A stretch of DNA of 64,000 bases from Effusibacillus dendaii (lineage in GTDB: Bacteria > Bacillota > Bacilli > Tumebacillales > Effusibacillaceae): assembly GCF_015097055.1 (NCBI RefSeq), contig NZ_AP023366.1, positions 3,251,001-3,315,000 of the forward strand, given 5' to 3'. The notes beneath the pieces are model-generated. The model was given only the letters and a program-made list of their open reading frames with translations. It made no database searches and was not told the DNA's origin. Within the stretch, counting starts at the first letter, position 1. Every line of letters starts with the position of its first letter. Below, in pieces: positions 25,703-35,289 of this stretch. Made by a program: the position numbers and the translations under genes.

Positions 25703-26140
25703 TTGAAAAAAGGAAGCATTCGGCTGCAAAACGGCGGCGAAGTGATCATTCAGTTCTTTCCCGAAGCGGCACCTAATACGGTGGCAAACTTTGAAAAATT
25801 GGCGAACTCCGGATTTTACAACGGTTTGAAGTTTCACAGAGTGATCCAAGGGTTTGTGGCGCAGGGCGGTTGCCCGCAAGGTACAGGGTATGGCGGCGCG
25901 GGCTATACAATTAAATGTGAAACAGAAGGCAATCCACACAAGCATGTTCGCGGCTCTTTGTCGATGGCGCATGCCGGAAAAGATACGGGCAGCAGCCAGT
26001 TTTTTATCGTATATGAACCGCAGCCTCATCTGGATGGCGTACATACCGTATTTGGCCAAGTGGTGGAAGGAATGGAGTACGTCGATCAGATTCACCAAGG
26101 CGATATTATGGAAGAAGTTAAAGTGTGGGATGAAAAGTAG
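25703..26140 (+). CDS. Cyclophilin-type peptidyl-prolyl cis-trans isomerase
   Basis: 145 residues from TTG 25703, which sits seven bases after a GGAGG site; the upstream frame has no better start. Cyclophilin motifs are complete: [22 protein letters not shown] (about 44-65, with the catalytic arginine in FHRV), [27 protein letters not shown] (about 85-112) and [12 protein letters not shown]. No signal peptide, so cytoplasmic. It speeds prolyl isomerisation during folding, like PpiB of B. subtilis. A terminator follows immediately. Confidence 0.92.
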   Translation: MKKGSIRLQNGGEVIIQFFPEAAPNTVANFEKLANSGFYNGLKFHRVIQGFVAQGGCPQGTGYGGAGYTIKCETEGNPHKHVRGSLSMAHAGKDTGSSQFFIVYEPQPHLDGVHTVFGQVVEGMEYVDQIHQGDIMEEVKVWDEK

Positions 26141-26152
26141 GATGTAATATAT

Positions 26153-26195
26153 AAAAAATCGCCCTTCCGTTTGCATAGGGGGGCGATTTAAGTTT
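26153..26195 (+). terminator. Terminator after the cyclophilin gene
   Basis: AAATCGCCC (26156-26164) pairs with GGGCGATTT (26181-26189). Confidence 0.75.
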
Positions 26196-26300
26196 TGGTT
26201 TGGTGCGTTTACTCATGCACGATTCGTGTCGCCTTCCCCAAAATCCGGTCAGTTGTGCGACTTGCGTTTTGACTTTTTGTTTCAGGATGTTCCAGAGAGG

Positions 26301-26327
26301 TGTTTCAATTTGTTTCAATTTGAAACA
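26301..26327 (+). promoter_or_regulatory. Activator-type palindrome upstream of a sigma-54 promoter
   Basis: TGTTTCA (26301-26307) is followed by the palindrome TGTTTCA-ATT-TGAAACA (26311-26327). Inverted repeats of this type are common binding sites of sigma-54 enhancer proteins in Firmicutes. It ends 42 bases before the -24 element. Confidence 0.5.
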
Positions 26328-26368
26328 TGTCCAAGCTGATCAAATAGCGAGTTGTCGCGGTTGCCCGT

Positions 26369-26385
26369 TTGGTATATATTTTGCA
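26369..26385 (+). promoter_or_regulatory. Sigma-54 (-24/-12) promoter candidate
   Basis: TTGGTATATATTTTGCA: GG at 26371-26372 and GC at 26383-26384 are exactly ten bases apart, as required for RpoN promoters, with T in place of the usual C at -22. The genes downstream (26461-27399) are broken. Confidence 0.5.
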
Positions 26386-26460
26386 TGTCAAACGTGGCAG
26401 ATGTATGTACCCGAAGAGCACAGCAGAAGTGATTAAGATCGAGCGGTTTCCGGACGGCAG

Positions 26461-26694
26461 ATGTTCGTGAGGAGAATTTTCGACCCTAAGTTATCGGAAA
26501 ATTGGGAATCGTTTACAAACGGGTCCGCCATGGTCGAGACTATTCCATCAGGTCACCTGCACCTCTGCTGGGTCAGCATTTTGACAGAAGTGCTTCCTTC
26601 AATTGGTTATTCGGAGACGCAGATCGAACAGTCGGTAAGCAAGGAATTCTATGAACTCATGAAAAGGAGAGGAACCGGATGGGCAAACCATTGA
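26461..26694 (+). pseudogene. Unassigned frame, probably a gene remnant
   Basis: A 77-codon open frame ending inside the start of the enoyl-CoA hydratase remnant. The part LHLCWVSILTEVLPSIGYSE followed by TQIEQ has the look of the C-terminal region of a TIM-barrel hydrolase such as a phosphotriesterase-like protein (a helix ending in an S-x-x-Q-I motif), but the match is weak. No good ribosome site is present. It stands between the sigma-54 promoter and the hydratase remnant, so it probably belonged to the same former operon. Confidence 0.3.
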
Positions 26695-27399
26695 TTTTTG
26701 CAGAAAAAAAAGGAGCCATTGCGACTGTCTTTTTCAATCGGGCAGAGAAGCGGAACGCGCTGAACATGGAAATGTGGACGGCCATTCCAAAAATAATGGA
26801 GGATTTGAAGCATGATTCGGAAGTAAAAGTGGTTATTTTCCGTGGAATCGACGAGACCGCGTTTGCTGCAGGAGCGGATATCTCCGAGTTTACAACCGTC
26901 CGGTCTACGGTGGAAGGCGCTCGATTATACCAAACCGACCATTGTCATGGTCCAACGGTCCTGTGTAGGGGGCGGCTGTGAAATTGCGCTTGCCTGCGAT
27001 ATGCGGTTTTCCTCGGAAAACGGCCTATTTGGCATTACACCGGCGAAATTGGGATTAATATATAATTTATCGGGAACGAAAAACCTTGTCGACTTGGTAG
27101 GCCCCGCCAAAGCGAAAGACATTCTCTATTCAGGACGTCTGCTGGATGCGACAGAAGCTTATCAGATCGGCCTGATCGATCGTGTCTACAAGAACGAAGA
27201 AGTTGTCGGGAAAACATACGAGTATGCAGAATTGATCGCATCCCGTGCACAATTGGCCGTGAAAGGCACAAAACGGATTATTGCGGAAATTCTTAACGGA
27301 GCAACGGAAGAATCGCCGGAAATTGCGCAAATCATACTGGAATCGTTTGAAAAGCAAGTTCCAACGAGAGGAACTTGCTTCATTTCACTTACTTTCTGA
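26679..27399 (+). pseudogene. Enoyl-CoA hydratase/isomerase with deletion and frameshift
   Basis: ATG 26679 (GGAGAGG site) opens a crotonase-family protein (TVFFNRAEKRNALNMEMW, FAAGADISEF with an oxyanion-hole glycine). Near 26920 about a dozen residues are missing and the frame shifts; the second frame carries on with TKPTIVMVQRSCVGGGCEIALACDMRF, the second oxyanion motif, and RLLDATEAYQIGLIDRVY. After SFEKQVPTRGT the end of the protein is altered and stops at 27399, overlapping the convergent lipoprotein gene by eleven bases. Both ends of the damage are clear, so the gene is non-functional unless read through. Intact enzymes act in beta-oxidation or aromatic ring degradation. Confidence 0.85.
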
Positions 27400-27916
27400 T
27401 GGCGGCTGGAAACACACGTTGAATGATCTCGCTCAAATCATTGACCGTTTCTATCGGTTTGGGACCGGTGCTTTGATAACGGTTAAACCGGCTTATCAAA
27501 GCGGGATTGTTGGAGGAATAGACGTTTCCGATCGAGCGGTCCGCATTGCGAACCACATCTTCAATCCGCTGCTGTGTGGCCGCCGATAATGTAGATGGGG
27601 TGCCGTTGTTGTCACGGGCGGTTTGGTAATTGGCCGCCCGACCGGCCATGCCGTATTGGTTTTGAACAGCTTCATTGACGGCCACATAAGCGGTTCGCTG
27701 GCGAACCACAACGACAGCGGACGAAATGCCGGGCACTTTGCGCATGACCTGTTCCGCCAGATCAGGTCGTGAAATATAGGTCTGTCCCGTATTTTGCGCG
27801 TTTAGGATACTAAAACCTTGCGGATTGTTGGTTCTGCTTTGGTTGGCTGCCGGAGTGCAGGCGGCAGTCGACAGCAAAACAACTGCCGAAAGAATGAGAG
27901 TCACCGGCTTCATCAT
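27389..27916 (-). CDS. YhcN/YlaJ-family sporulation lipoprotein
   Basis: 175 residues with a lipoprotein signal (MMKPVTLILSAVVLLSTAAC; lipobox LSTAAC, Cys20). The mature part has the YhcN/YlaJ pattern: DLAEQVMRKVPGISSAVVVVRQRTAYVAV, then an Asn/Gln-rich linker and QQRIEDVVRNADRSIGNVYVS-like segment VYSSNNPALISRFNRY. Such proteins sit in the spore membranes and take part in germination or outgrowth. The start has an AAAGGGGAC site. It leads a minus-strand group but is separated from the DUF1540 gene upstream by 41 bases, so the three minus-strand genes here may form one operon. Confidence 0.88.
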   Translation of the reverse strand: MMKPVTLILSAVVLLSTAACTPAANQSRTNNPQGFSILNAQNTGQTYISRPDLAEQVMRKVPGISSAVVVVRQRTAYVAVNEAVQNQYGMAGRAANYQTARDNNGTPSTLSAATQQRIEDVVRNADRSIGNVYSSNNPALISRFNRYQSTGPKPIETVNDLSEIIQRVFPAAIRK

Positions 27917-27957
27917 CCAATGTCCCCTTTCTATCTAGTCAAAAGCGAATCACAATC

Positions 27958-28356
27958 TTACGATTGCTTTTTCCGATAGGTCTGACAGTTTGTGTCCTGA
28001 CATTCGTTCGCGTGACGGCCCGTTACTTCAATCGCTTCCGCTACACAGAGATTCCCGTCTGCCCAATATTCACAGGAGCTGACGACACAGGTGATCGTTG
28101 GACGAACCTGATCGCCCGTAAACAGGTGACTCATGGTTCCGCTCCAATTGACGTTGTCCATCGAGCCGATCATGTTAGCTACCGAGGAAGCATGTGCATA
28201 AGTTTTACACATGGTTTGCTCAATCGTTTGGGCCATACGGCCTTCTTCCTCAAATAAAATGTCAATGTTTCCCGCCGAACAATAATCCCCCGTTATATAG
28301 TGCGTACACGTATCCACCACACACTTTACGCGCGGGTAAGCATCGCCTTTTTCCAT
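27958..28356 (-). CDS. DUF1540 double-domain protein
   Basis: 132 residues containing two copies of the cysteine-rich DUF1540 module: VKCVVDTCTHYITGDYCSAGNIDI ... CKTY (about residues 10-55) and ITCVVSSCEYWADGNLCVAEAIEV ... CQDTNCQTY (about 88-128). Each has the C-x4-C-x7-8-C pattern followed by a late cysteine, suggesting a small metal or disulfide knuckle. Function unknown; frequent in spore-formers. Four bases separate it from the upstream membrane protein gene, so they are co-transcribed. Confidence 0.85.
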   Translation of the reverse strand: MEKGDAYPRVKCVVDTCTHYITGDYCSAGNIDILFEEEGRMAQTIEQTMCKTYAHASSVANMIGSMDNVNWSGTMSHLFTGDQVRPTITCVVSSCEYWADGNLCVAEAIEVTGRHANECQDTNCQTYRKKQS

Positions 28357-28361
28357 TCCGG

Positions 28362-28724
28362 TTACGCCCCTTTCCGATCATAATTTTCAATTTTGAAAAG
28401 CGAACGGTGAAACATAAACTCAAATCCGGCAATGATCACGCCCACTAACAGCAGATAGGTAAACGTCACAGCCGAGTTTGGCGCAAATAAATCGGCAATC
28501 CACAGAATAAGGAAGGCGGACAGCCCATCTGTCGCGGATGCGACAACATTTCGAAGATGAGGCAGCAGCAATCGGTCGGCGATCCAATCTAAACCTGCAA
28601 TCAGCAAAGTCGTCACGAGCGCATACGAAAACGTGATCCGGACGGCAGGCAACAAAGCGGCCACCACATATATAACAAGAAAAAAGGTAATCAACTTAAC
28701 TAACAGTTTCCCCATGTTCCCCAT
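28362..28724 (-). CDS. DUF2512 (YndM-like) membrane protein
   Basis: About 120 residues from the ATG at the complement of 28724, preceded by GAGGTGTGGG; a start 21 bases further upstream is possible but has no site. Four hydrophobic helices: LLVKLITFFLVIYVVAALL, FSYALVTTLLIAGLDWIADR, ATDGLSAFLILWIADLF and FTYLLLVGVIIAGFEFMFH. This four-helix pattern with IADRLLLP matches the DUF2512/YndM family of Bacillales, often sporulation-expressed. Function unknown. Confidence 0.75.
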   Translation of the reverse strand: MGNMGKLLVKLITFFLVIYVVAALLPAVRITFSYALVTTLLIAGLDWIADRLLLPHLRNVVASATDGLSAFLILWIADLFAPNSAVTFTYLLLVGVIIAGFEFMFHRSLFKIENYDRKGA

Positions 28725-28878
28725 TTCCCACACCTCAATTCTCATTTGATACCTGTAGTTTGCGATTGACGAAAATCGTTCATGTATGCTTGTCTATGGC
28801 AATTTATGGGGAAATGGTTGGCAGATTTTTGTTAAGACATGTAGAATGGAGGTAACAGAAGGGCAGGAAGTGAAAACA

Positions 28879-30693
28879 ATGCGGTTTTATTCGACGCATG
28901 ATTGGGGAGATTCAAAAACGAAGCCGCACATTGAGAAAGCGGTTTTGAAGCGGATAGCAAGTTTTCTGATTCCTTATCGAAAACAGTTTGTACTGGTGTT
29001 TATCTGTATCGCACTGTCCGCCTTGCTGGGGCTGCTGCAACCTTTAATTATCAAATGGATTATTGACGACGCGATTCCGTCCGGACATAAGGGCTTGTTG
29101 AACGGTTTGATTGTCGCTATGGTGTTGGCGGCGGTCGCAGGCAGTTTGGTGGGGGTCGCGCAGACGTATTTTAATACATGGATCGGCCAGGGTGTTATGT
29201 ATGACATCCGCAACAGCATGTACAGCCATTTGCACCGCATGTCTTTGCAGTTTTTTACAAACACCAAGACTGGAGATATCATGTCGCGCGTCAATAACGA
29301 CGTGAACGGTTTGCAAAATGTCGTGACGGATACGGTATCCAGCACAATCACCAACCTTACGATTGCCGTTTCCACCATTATCACGATGTATGCGCTTGAT
29401 TGGCGGCTGGCGACGCTCTCGTTAATTATTCTCCCGTTATTTGTCTGGCCCACACTGCGTGTAGGCAGGCTCAATTTTGCAGTCAAGAAGAACACACAGC
29501 AAAAAATGGGCGAGCTGTCTTCGTTGATGCAAGAGACATTATCGGTCAGCGGGGCCACATTAGTCAAAGCGTTCGTCCGGCAAAAATGGGAATGGCAGCG
29601 ATTTGCCAAGGTAAATGAAGAACTGAAAAAATGGCAGATTCGACAATCGATGATCGGCAGATGGTTTTTTGCATCGATCGGTTTTTTGTCTACGGCCGGA
29701 CCGGCCATTATCTATTGGTATGGAGGCCATGCTGTAATTGACCAAACGATTTCACTCGGAACGGTTGTGGCGTTTACCGCTTATCTGCAAAGACTGTTTG
29801 GACCGATTGCGGCGCTTGCGAACACACAGGTCAATATTTTTGGCTCGATTGCCTTGTTTGAACGATTGTTCGAATATTTGGATATGCCGGTTGAGATCGA
29901 AGACAGGCCAAATGCAATCCCGCTGCAGAATGTAAAAGGGGAAATCCGATTTGAGCACGTATCGTTTGGCTATCAGTCAGACCGACCGATTTTGGAAAAT
30001 CTGAACTTTACTATCCGGCCGGGTCAACTGGTCGCGTTGGTCGGGCCGAGCGGTGCAGGAAAAACCACTTTGGCCAATCTGATTTCGCGGTTCTATGATC
30101 CGACGCAAGGAACTGTTCGAATTGACGGGCATGATGTACGGGATGTGACGCTGGAATCGCTTGGCGAATCGATCGGAATCGTGTCACAGGAAACGTTTTT
30201 GTTTCATGCTTCGATCCGTGATAATCTGCTGTATGGCAAATTGGATGCAACAGACCGAGAATTGACTCAGGCTGCGAAAGCGGCTCATATCCACGATTTG
30301 ATCATGAGTTTGCCGCAAGGGTATGATACGATGGTGGGGGAACGAGGGCATAAACTGTCCGGGGGCGAGAAGCAGCGGATTGCGATTGCCCGCGTAATTT
30401 TGAAAGATCCGGCTATTTTATTGCTTGACGAGGCCACTTCCGCGCTTGACTCCCACTCGGAAGCTTTGGTGCAGAGCGCATTGGAGCAGTTGATGAAATC
30501 ACGAACCAGCCTTGTGATCGCACATCGTTTGTCTACCATTCTGGCGGCAGACAACATATTGGTGCTTGACAAAGGCCATCTTGTCGAACAGGGAACACAT
30601 GCGGAACTGTTAAATCGAAACGGGCTCTATGCGAGTTTGTATCACCAGCAATTTGCCGCGAATAACCGTCTGACGGCAGATGCGGTACGTTAA
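28879..30693 (+). CDS. ABC transporter, fused permease and ATPase (exporter type)
   Basis: 604 residues from ATG 28879 (CAGGAAGTG site); an earlier in-frame GTG/ATG lacks a site. Residues about 25-310 form a six-helix type-1 exporter domain; about 355-590 form the ATPase with Walker A GPSGAGKTT, Q-loop SQETFLF, signature LSGGEKQRIAIARV, Walker B ILLLDEATSALDSHSE and H-loop IAHRLST. It works as a homodimer half-transporter of the MsbA/LmrA/BmrA type, exporting lipids, drugs or peptides; the substrate is not visible. No second half-transporter gene is adjacent, which supports a homodimer. Confidence 0.92.
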   Translation: MRFYSTHDWGDSKTKPHIEKAVLKRIASFLIPYRKQFVLVFICIALSALLGLLQPLIIKWIIDDAIPSGHKGLLNGLIVAMVLAAVAGSLVGVAQTYFNTWIGQGVMYDIRNSMYSHLHRMSLQFFTNTKTGDIMSRVNNDVNGLQNVVTDTVSSTITNLTIAVSTIITMYALDWRLATLSLIILPLFVWPTLRVGRLNFAVKKNTQQKMGELSSLMQETLSVSGATLVKAFVRQKWEWQRFAKVNEELKKWQIRQSMIGRWFFASIGFLSTAGPAIIYWYGGHAVIDQTISLGTVVAFTAYLQRLFGPIAALANTQVNIFGSIALFERLFEYLDMPVEIEDRPNAIPLQNVKGEIRFEHVSFGYQSDRPILENLNFTIRPGQLVALVGPSGAGKTTLANLISRFYDPTQGTVRIDGHDVRDVTLESLGESIGIVSQETFLFHASIRDNLLYGKLDATDRELTQAAKAAHIHDLIMSLPQGYDTMVGERGHKLSGGEKQRIAIARVILKDPAILLLDEATSALDSHSEALVQSALEQLMKSRTSLVIAHRLSTILAADNILVLDKGHLVEQGTHAELLNRNGLYASLYHQQFAANNRLTADAVR

Positions 30694-30774
30694 TGGTGCT
30701 TTATGTTAAGAGTGCGATAGCCTAACCGTACAATAGGTTAAGAAGTAGGATACAGTTTTAGGAGGCGATAGATC

Positions 30775-31458
30775 GTGAATCCAAACCTGAAAGATCGGGT
30801 GCCGCCGGGGCAATTTTTGACTGAGCAATGGCCTGTATTGCATGCTGGAACGGTGCCGCGCGTCAATCTGGATACGTGGGACTTTCGAATTTTTGGTCTG
30901 GTGGATGAAGAAAAGACGCTCACCTATCAGGAGTTCATGAACCTGCCGCAAACCAAATCACAAAGCGACATCCACTGTGTGACCACTTGGTCCCGGTTGG
31001 ATAATGTGTGGGAAGGTGTGCTGTTTCGGGATGTAATGAGCCTGGTTCGTGTAAAGCTGCAGGCCAAATTTGTCGTTGTCCATGCGGAGGAAGGCTGGAC
31101 AACCAACCTTCCGCTGGAAGACCTGTTGTATGACAATGTGCTGTTTGCTCACAAACACGACGGCCAAACCATTAGTCCCAACCACGGTTGGCCATTGCGG
31201 CTTGTCGTGCCGCACCTTTATTTCTGGAAAAGCGCAAAATGGGTGCGGGGGATCGAGTTTAGGGAAGAAGACCAAGCGGGTTTTTGGGAAGAACGTGGCT
31301 ATCATCTATACGCCGATCCCTGGCTGGAACAGCGTTACCGGGACGATCCGGAATGGGAGGAAACCGGGCTTAACACGGAAGAATATTACAAAACGATCAA
31401 AGCAAGAGTTCGAAAGGAAATGGCGGAACGGAACAAGAACCAATCAACAGGCAAATGA
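30775..31458 (+). CDS. Sulfite-oxidase-like molybdopterin oxidoreductase (YuiH-type)
   Basis: 227 residues from GTG 30775 (TAGGAGGCGAT site). The fold is that of the sulfite oxidase/MsrP molybdenum domain: VPRVNLDTWDFRIFGLVDE, then SDIHCVTTWSRLDNVWEGVLFRDV with Cys68 as the expected molybdenum ligand, LPLEDLLYDNVLFAH, and NHGWPLRLVVPHLYFWKSAKWVRGIEF. There is no Tat signal or heme domain, so it appears cytoplasmic, as for YuiH. The natural substrate of this group is not known. It stands alone, followed by a terminator. Confidence 0.88.
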   Translation: MNPNLKDRVPPGQFLTEQWPVLHAGTVPRVNLDTWDFRIFGLVDEEKTLTYQEFMNLPQTKSQSDIHCVTTWSRLDNVWEGVLFRDVMSLVRVKLQAKFVVVHAEEGWTTNLPLEDLLYDNVLFAHKHDGQTISPNHGWPLRLVVPHLYFWKSAKWVRGIEFREEDQAGFWEERGYHLYADPWLEQRYRDDPEWEETGLNTEEYYKTIKARVRKEMAERNKNQSTGK

Positions 31459-31552
31459 GCGCTTGTAAAGTCTACAGGCTGAGCGACAGAGTGCCGTTAC
31501 GTTCTTCTCAAGATCGAAAAGGATACGGATATTGTCATGTACGGGCGACAGA

Positions 31553-31605
31553 AAAAGGGCTGCCCCAACCCTATGAGGCAGCCGGATTCCCCTTTTTCCT
31601 TATCT
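31553..31605. terminator. Terminator between convergent genes
   Basis: GGCTGCC (31559-31565) pairs with GGCAGCC (31578-31584). On the minus strand it is followed by CTTTTTC, so it serves the zinc alcohol dehydrogenase gene; on the plus strand a T run follows after eight bases. Confidence 0.75.
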
Positions 31606-31611
31606 ATAGCC

Positions 31612-32625
31612 CTATTCCAGTGTCAGCACGATACGACCGTTGATTTGTCCTTTTTCCATGCGGTCGAATACTTCGTTGATATCATCCAATGAAAATGTTT
31701 CGATAATCGGTTTTACTTTTCCCTGGGCCGCAAACTCCAGTGACTCCTGCAGATCTTTCCGAGTACCGACGATGGATCCTTTGACTGTGACCCCGTTCAG
31801 CACCGTATCAAAAATCGGAAGCGGGATGTCACCCGTGGGCAGTCCTACAACTACGAGTGTGCCGCCCCGTTTAATCGAACGGTATGCTTGTTCAAACGCT
31901 TTTGGTGTTACTGCCACACTAATGGCTGCCTGCACTCCTCCCACTTGTCTCTGGATTTCTTCATCCGGGCTTACCGTCTTGCCGTTAATAGTCAGGTCGG
32001 CACCCAAACTTCTGGCCAGTTCAAGCTTTTCATCCTGGATGTCGACGGCAACGACATTGAATCCCATTGCTTTTGCATATTGGAGAGCCACATGACCCAG
32101 TCCGCCTATGCCATAGATGGCGACCCAGTCCCCCGGTTTGGCGTCGGATACTTTCAGGGCCTTGTAGGTGGTTACACCGGCGCAGAAGATGGGAGCGGCT
32201 TCCTCGTAGCTGAGACCGTCCGGAATTTTTGCCACATATGCGGCAGGTGCCTTGCAATATTCCGCATACCCACCGTCGACCGAATACCCGGCATTCAATT
32301 GGTTCTTGCACAACGTTTCCCACCCGGTCAGACAATATTCACATTCACCGCAGGCTGAGTAAAGCCAGGGTACCCCGACGCGATCCCCTACTTTTAGAGA
32401 AGTGACGCCGGGACCGACTTTTTCGACGACCCCCACTCCCTCGTGACCCGGAATTAACGGCAGTTTTGGTTTGACCGGCCAATCTCCGTGCGCGGCATGC
32501 AAGTCGGTATGGCATACTCCACATGCTTTGATCTTCACCAATACCTCACCGTATCCGATTTCAGGAACCGGTACCTCTTTGATTTCAAGTGCCTGATGAA
32601 ACTGGTTGACGACAGCCGCTTTCAT
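31612..32625 (-). CDS. Zinc-dependent alcohol dehydrogenase (AdhP/AdhT type)
   Basis: 337 residues from the ATG at the complement of 32625 (AAGGGGGAAG site). Catalytic zinc motif [15 protein letters not shown] (Cys37, His38 region) with [15 protein letters not shown], the structural zinc lobe [17 protein letters not shown], and the NAD loop [17 protein letters not shown] followed by VVAVDI. Closely resembles ADH-I/AdhT enzymes that oxidise primary alcohols with NAD. A near-perfect sigma-54 promoter lies 50 to 70 bases upstream on the same strand, and a sigma-54 activator is encoded in the divergent operon, so expression is probably inducible by alcohol or by redox state. Confidence 0.92.
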   Translation of the reverse strand: MKAAVVNQFHQALEIKEVPVPEIGYGEVLVKIKACGVCHTDLHAAHGDWPVKPKLPLIPGHEGVGVVEKVGPGVTSLKVGDRVGVPWLYSACGECEYCLTGWETLCKNQLNAGYSVDGGYAEYCKAPAAYVAKIPDGLSYEEAAPIFCAGVTTYKALKVSDAKPGDWVAIYGIGGLGHVALQYAKAMGFNVVAVDIQDEKLELARSLGADLTINGKTVSPDEEIQRQVGGVQAAISVAVTPKAFEQAYRSIKRGGTLVVVGLPTGDIPLPIFDTVLNGVTVKGSIVGTRKDLQESLEFAAQGKVKPIIETFSLDDINEVFDRMEKGQINGRIVLTLE

Positions 32626-32677
32626 TTCTCTTCCCCCTTGGAAAAAATGTGGACTTTGTATCCGCATACAGTAGAAA

Positions 32678-32693
32678 AGCAAGGTTTGTGCCA
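32678..32693 (-). promoter_or_regulatory. Sigma-54 promoter of the zinc alcohol dehydrogenase
   Basis: On the minus strand: TGGCAC-AAACC-TTGCT, an exact match to the -24/-12 consensus with the correct spacing. The start point would lie about 40 bases ahead of the ATG. A canonical AAA+ sigma-54 activator is encoded divergently. Confidence 0.85.
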
Positions 32694-32735
32694 ACCCTCC
32701 TATAGCGGTTTTAGACGGGCATGCAATCAGCTGGA

Positions 32736-32750
32736 GCCAAAATTTTTGGC
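32736..32750. promoter_or_regulatory. Palindrome, candidate activator binding site
   Basis: GCCAAAA-T-TTTTGGC, a perfect 15-base inverted repeat 43 bases upstream of the -24 element. It is a candidate enhancer for the NtrC-type protein encoded at 35286. A second inverted repeat (ACAAAAAAA 32758-32766 with TTTTTTTGT 32781-32789) lies beside it. Confidence 0.5.
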
Positions 32751-32842
32751 AGATATGACAAAAAAACGGCAACGGAGACATTTTTTTGTACTTAGCAAAA
32801 TTGTCCGAATTTTATAAACTAGAAGACAAAGGGGGATTGAAC

Positions 32843-34006
32843 GTGGGAGTTTCCAAATTTATGGCTCCGGAAATTATTTTCGGTTTCAACTCATTGGAAC
32901 AGATCGGGGAAAGCGTACTTCGTCTGGGAGCAAAAAAGGTCTTTATCGTATCCGATCCGGGAGTGGTCAGTGCGGGGTGGGTGGAGGAAGCCATTCATTA
33001 CCTTAGGCAATGCAAGCTTGACTACTGCTTGTGGACAAACGTCACTTCAAATCCGAAGGACTATGAAGTGGCGGCAGGTGTTGCCGAATACATGGAATGC
33101 GGTTGCAATGCGGTGGTGGGGATCGGGGGTGGCAGCGCCATTGATGCGGCCAAATCGGTTGCTTTGCTGGGAAGCAACGGAGGATCCATCCGTCAGTATG
33201 AGGGAGTGGATCTTGTTCACCGCCCGCTTCCCCCGATGGTGATGGTGCCCACAACTGCGGGATCCGGTTCGGAAGTGTCCCAGTTTTCGATTGTGGTGGA
33301 CACGGAAAGAAAAGTGAAAATGACAATCGTCTCCAAGTCACTGATCCCCGATATTGCGATTGTGGATCCCCGGACATTGATGACCAAAGACCGGAAGCTT
33401 ACCGCTCATACCGGCATGGATGCGCTGACGCATGCCATCGAATCCTACATCTCTCTGGCATCCACACCCTTGACAGAAGGGTATTCGCTGCAGGCCATAC
33501 GATTGATCTCCGAATTTCTGAGACCTTCTGTGGCCAGCCAGCATAACCGTGAAGCGAAAGAAGCGATGGCCATGGCAAGTTTACAGGCAGGCATCGCATT
33601 TTCCAACGCGATCCTGGGTGCTGTCCATGCCATGTCCCATCAACTGGGAGGGTTGTTGGATCTGCCCCACGGGGAGGTGAATGCCATCTTGCTTCCCCAT
33701 GTGATGGAATTCAACCTGATTTCCACACCGGAGAAATACAAAAAGATCGCTTGCGCATTTGGGGAAAACGTCAATTCGACCAGTCCCGCCGATGCCGCCA
33801 AACTGGCAATTAAAGCGGTGAAAAGCCTGGCCGACGATCTCGGAATTCCGCATTCACTGCCAATCAGGAATCTGGAGGAAGATACAATCAGTTTGCTGAG
33901 CCAAAATGCGGTTCAGGATGCCTGCATGATTACCAATCCAAGAGACTTGTCGGCAGAGGACGTGAAGATGCTGTTCCAGAAGGTGTTGGGGAGTGGCCGT
34001 CAATGA
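32843..34006 (+). CDS. Iron-containing alcohol dehydrogenase
   Basis: 387 residues from GTG 32843 (GGGGGATT site). Type III ADH motifs: GIGGGSAIDAAKSVALL (about residues 96-112), PTTAGSGSEVSQFSIV (about 137-152) and the metal-binding HTGMDALTHAIESY (about 195-208), SNAILGAVHAMSHQLGG (about 256-272), LPHGEVNAILLPHVMEFN. These NAD(P)-dependent enzymes interconvert alcohols and aldehydes (1,3-propanediol, methanol, butanol and lactaldehyde types). It overlaps the kinase gene by four bases, forming an Adh-kinase-activator operon that is divergent from the zinc ADH. Confidence 0.92.
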   Translation: MGVSKFMAPEIIFGFNSLEQIGESVLRLGAKKVFIVSDPGVVSAGWVEEAIHYLRQCKLDYCLWTNVTSNPKDYEVAAGVAEYMECGCNAVVGIGGGSAIDAAKSVALLGSNGGSIRQYEGVDLVHRPLPPMVMVPTTAGSGSEVSQFSIVVDTERKVKMTIVSKSLIPDIAIVDPRTLMTKDRKLTAHTGMDALTHAIESYISLASTPLTEGYSLQAIRLISEFLRPSVASQHNREAKEAMAMASLQAGIAFSNAILGAVHAMSHQLGGLLDLPHGEVNAILLPHVMEFNLISTPEKYKKIACAFGENVNSTSPADAAKLAIKAVKSLADDLGIPHSLPIRNLEEDTISLLSQNAVQDACMITNPRDLSAEDVKMLFQKVLGSGRQ

Positions 34007-35289
34007 ACGAAAAACAGGAATTGATCGATAAACTCACAGGCATTCGTTCCTCACGCAAAAGCTATTACAGCGAGTTAAGCGCCATGGTGGAAGAGATGCG
34101 GAAACAGAATATGCAATTGGAAGTGATCAATCAATTGACACAAATTCATGTCAATAAATCGTGGGAGGAAGTCTCAACCTATATTGCCTCCAGGCTGTCG
34201 TTGGTTCTCCGTTTTGACAGGTTTGTTCTGACCTTGCTGGATGGCTCCGATTTATACTTTTACATAGCTCTACTGGAGCATGAGGATTGGGCTTGCCGGT
34301 TGGTCAAACGTCGTATGCCGGATGCCTCCTTTATGACGCTTGCCGATTTTGAAAAGCTGTTGCTGAAGGAAATCCCTGACCATTATGGAACTTCGGTTTC
34401 TTTAATCAATCAGATGGGCAGAGTAATCGGATTTTTGACTCTGCTTACCAGAACCCATGTCTCCTATACTGCAAAAGAGCTTCAGTTTTATAAGGGGGTC
34501 GGGGAACATGTGCGTGTGTCGATCGAGAATATCCTGTTGTTTAAGGATGTCAGCGAGAAAGTCAAAATCGAGGCGCAACTGATTCAATCCGCCAAATTGG
34601 CCGCACTGGGTGAAATGGCTGCAGGCATCGCCCATGAACTGAACAGTCCCCTGACTGCCATTCTTGGCAATGTTCAGTTGCTTAAACGAACCATCAATGA
34701 AGGCCGTCCCGGCAAGATGTTGGCAGACATCTATCAGTGCGGACTCAGAAGCAAGAAGATCATTCAAAACCTGTTGGCCTTCTCCAGACAGGAAGAGTAT
34801 CAGTTTGAGTCCATCCATCCCTGTGACGTGGTGGAAGATACACTGAGCCTTGTCGGGTATCAGTTGTCCGTATCTGGAATCACGGTCAGGAAACATACGG
34901 ATGTCACACTTCCCCCTATCAAAGGAAGCCGCCATCAAATCGAACAGGTGCTTGTCAATCTTCTGTTAAACGCAAGAGACGCTGTACAGAGGAAAGCCAA
35001 CGCGGAAATTGTCATAGGAACCCGTCTGGTCCAGCTGGAACGAGATTACCTGTCCATATACGTGCGGGACAACGGAGTCGGCATTGAACAGCAGCATCTC
35101 GCACGGATCTTCAATCCGTTTTTTACAACCAAAGAGAAAACAAAAGGGACTGGTCTAGGGCTGTCCGTCAGCCTTGGCATTGCCGAATCCCACGGTGGAA
35201 AGCTTGTTGTGGACAGCAAAGCGGGTGAGTACAGCGAATTTTCGCTGCTGTTGCCAATCCCGGATCACGAAGGAGGGGACAAGGAATGA
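34003..35289 (+). CDS. Cytoplasmic sensor histidine kinase with GAF-like sensor domain
   Basis: 428 residues, no membrane segment. Residues about 20-45 form a coiled coil, about 45-180 a GAF-like domain ([59 protein letters not shown]), and about 190-425 the kinase: phospho-acceptor His211 in [16 protein letters not shown]-box [13 protein letters not shown]1 [10 protein letters not shown]-box IFNPFFTTK and G2 [10 protein letters not shown]. It overlaps both neighbours (ATGA). It should phosphorylate the NtrC-type regulator encoded next. The ligand sensed by the GAF domain may be an aldehyde, alcohol or redox signal; this is inference from context. Confidence 0.9.
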   Translation: MNEKQELIDKLTGIRSSRKSYYSELSAMVEEMRKQNMQLEVINQLTQIHVNKSWEEVSTYIASRLSLVLRFDRFVLTLLDGSDLYFYIALLEHEDWACRLVKRRMPDASFMTLADFEKLLLKEIPDHYGTSVSLINQMGRVIGFLTLLTRTHVSYTAKELQFYKGVGEHVRVSIENILLFKDVSEKVKIEAQLIQSAKLAALGEMAAGIAHELNSPLTAILGNVQLLKRTINEGRPGKMLADIYQCGLRSKKIIQNLLAFSRQEEYQFESIHPCDVVEDTLSLVGYQLSVSGITVRKHTDVTLPPIKGSRHQIEQVLVNLLLNARDAVQRKANAEIVIGTRLVQLERDYLSIYVRDNGVGIEQQHLARIFNPFFTTKEKTKGTGLGLSVSLGIAESHGGKLVVDSKAGEYSEFSLLLPIPDHEGGDKE

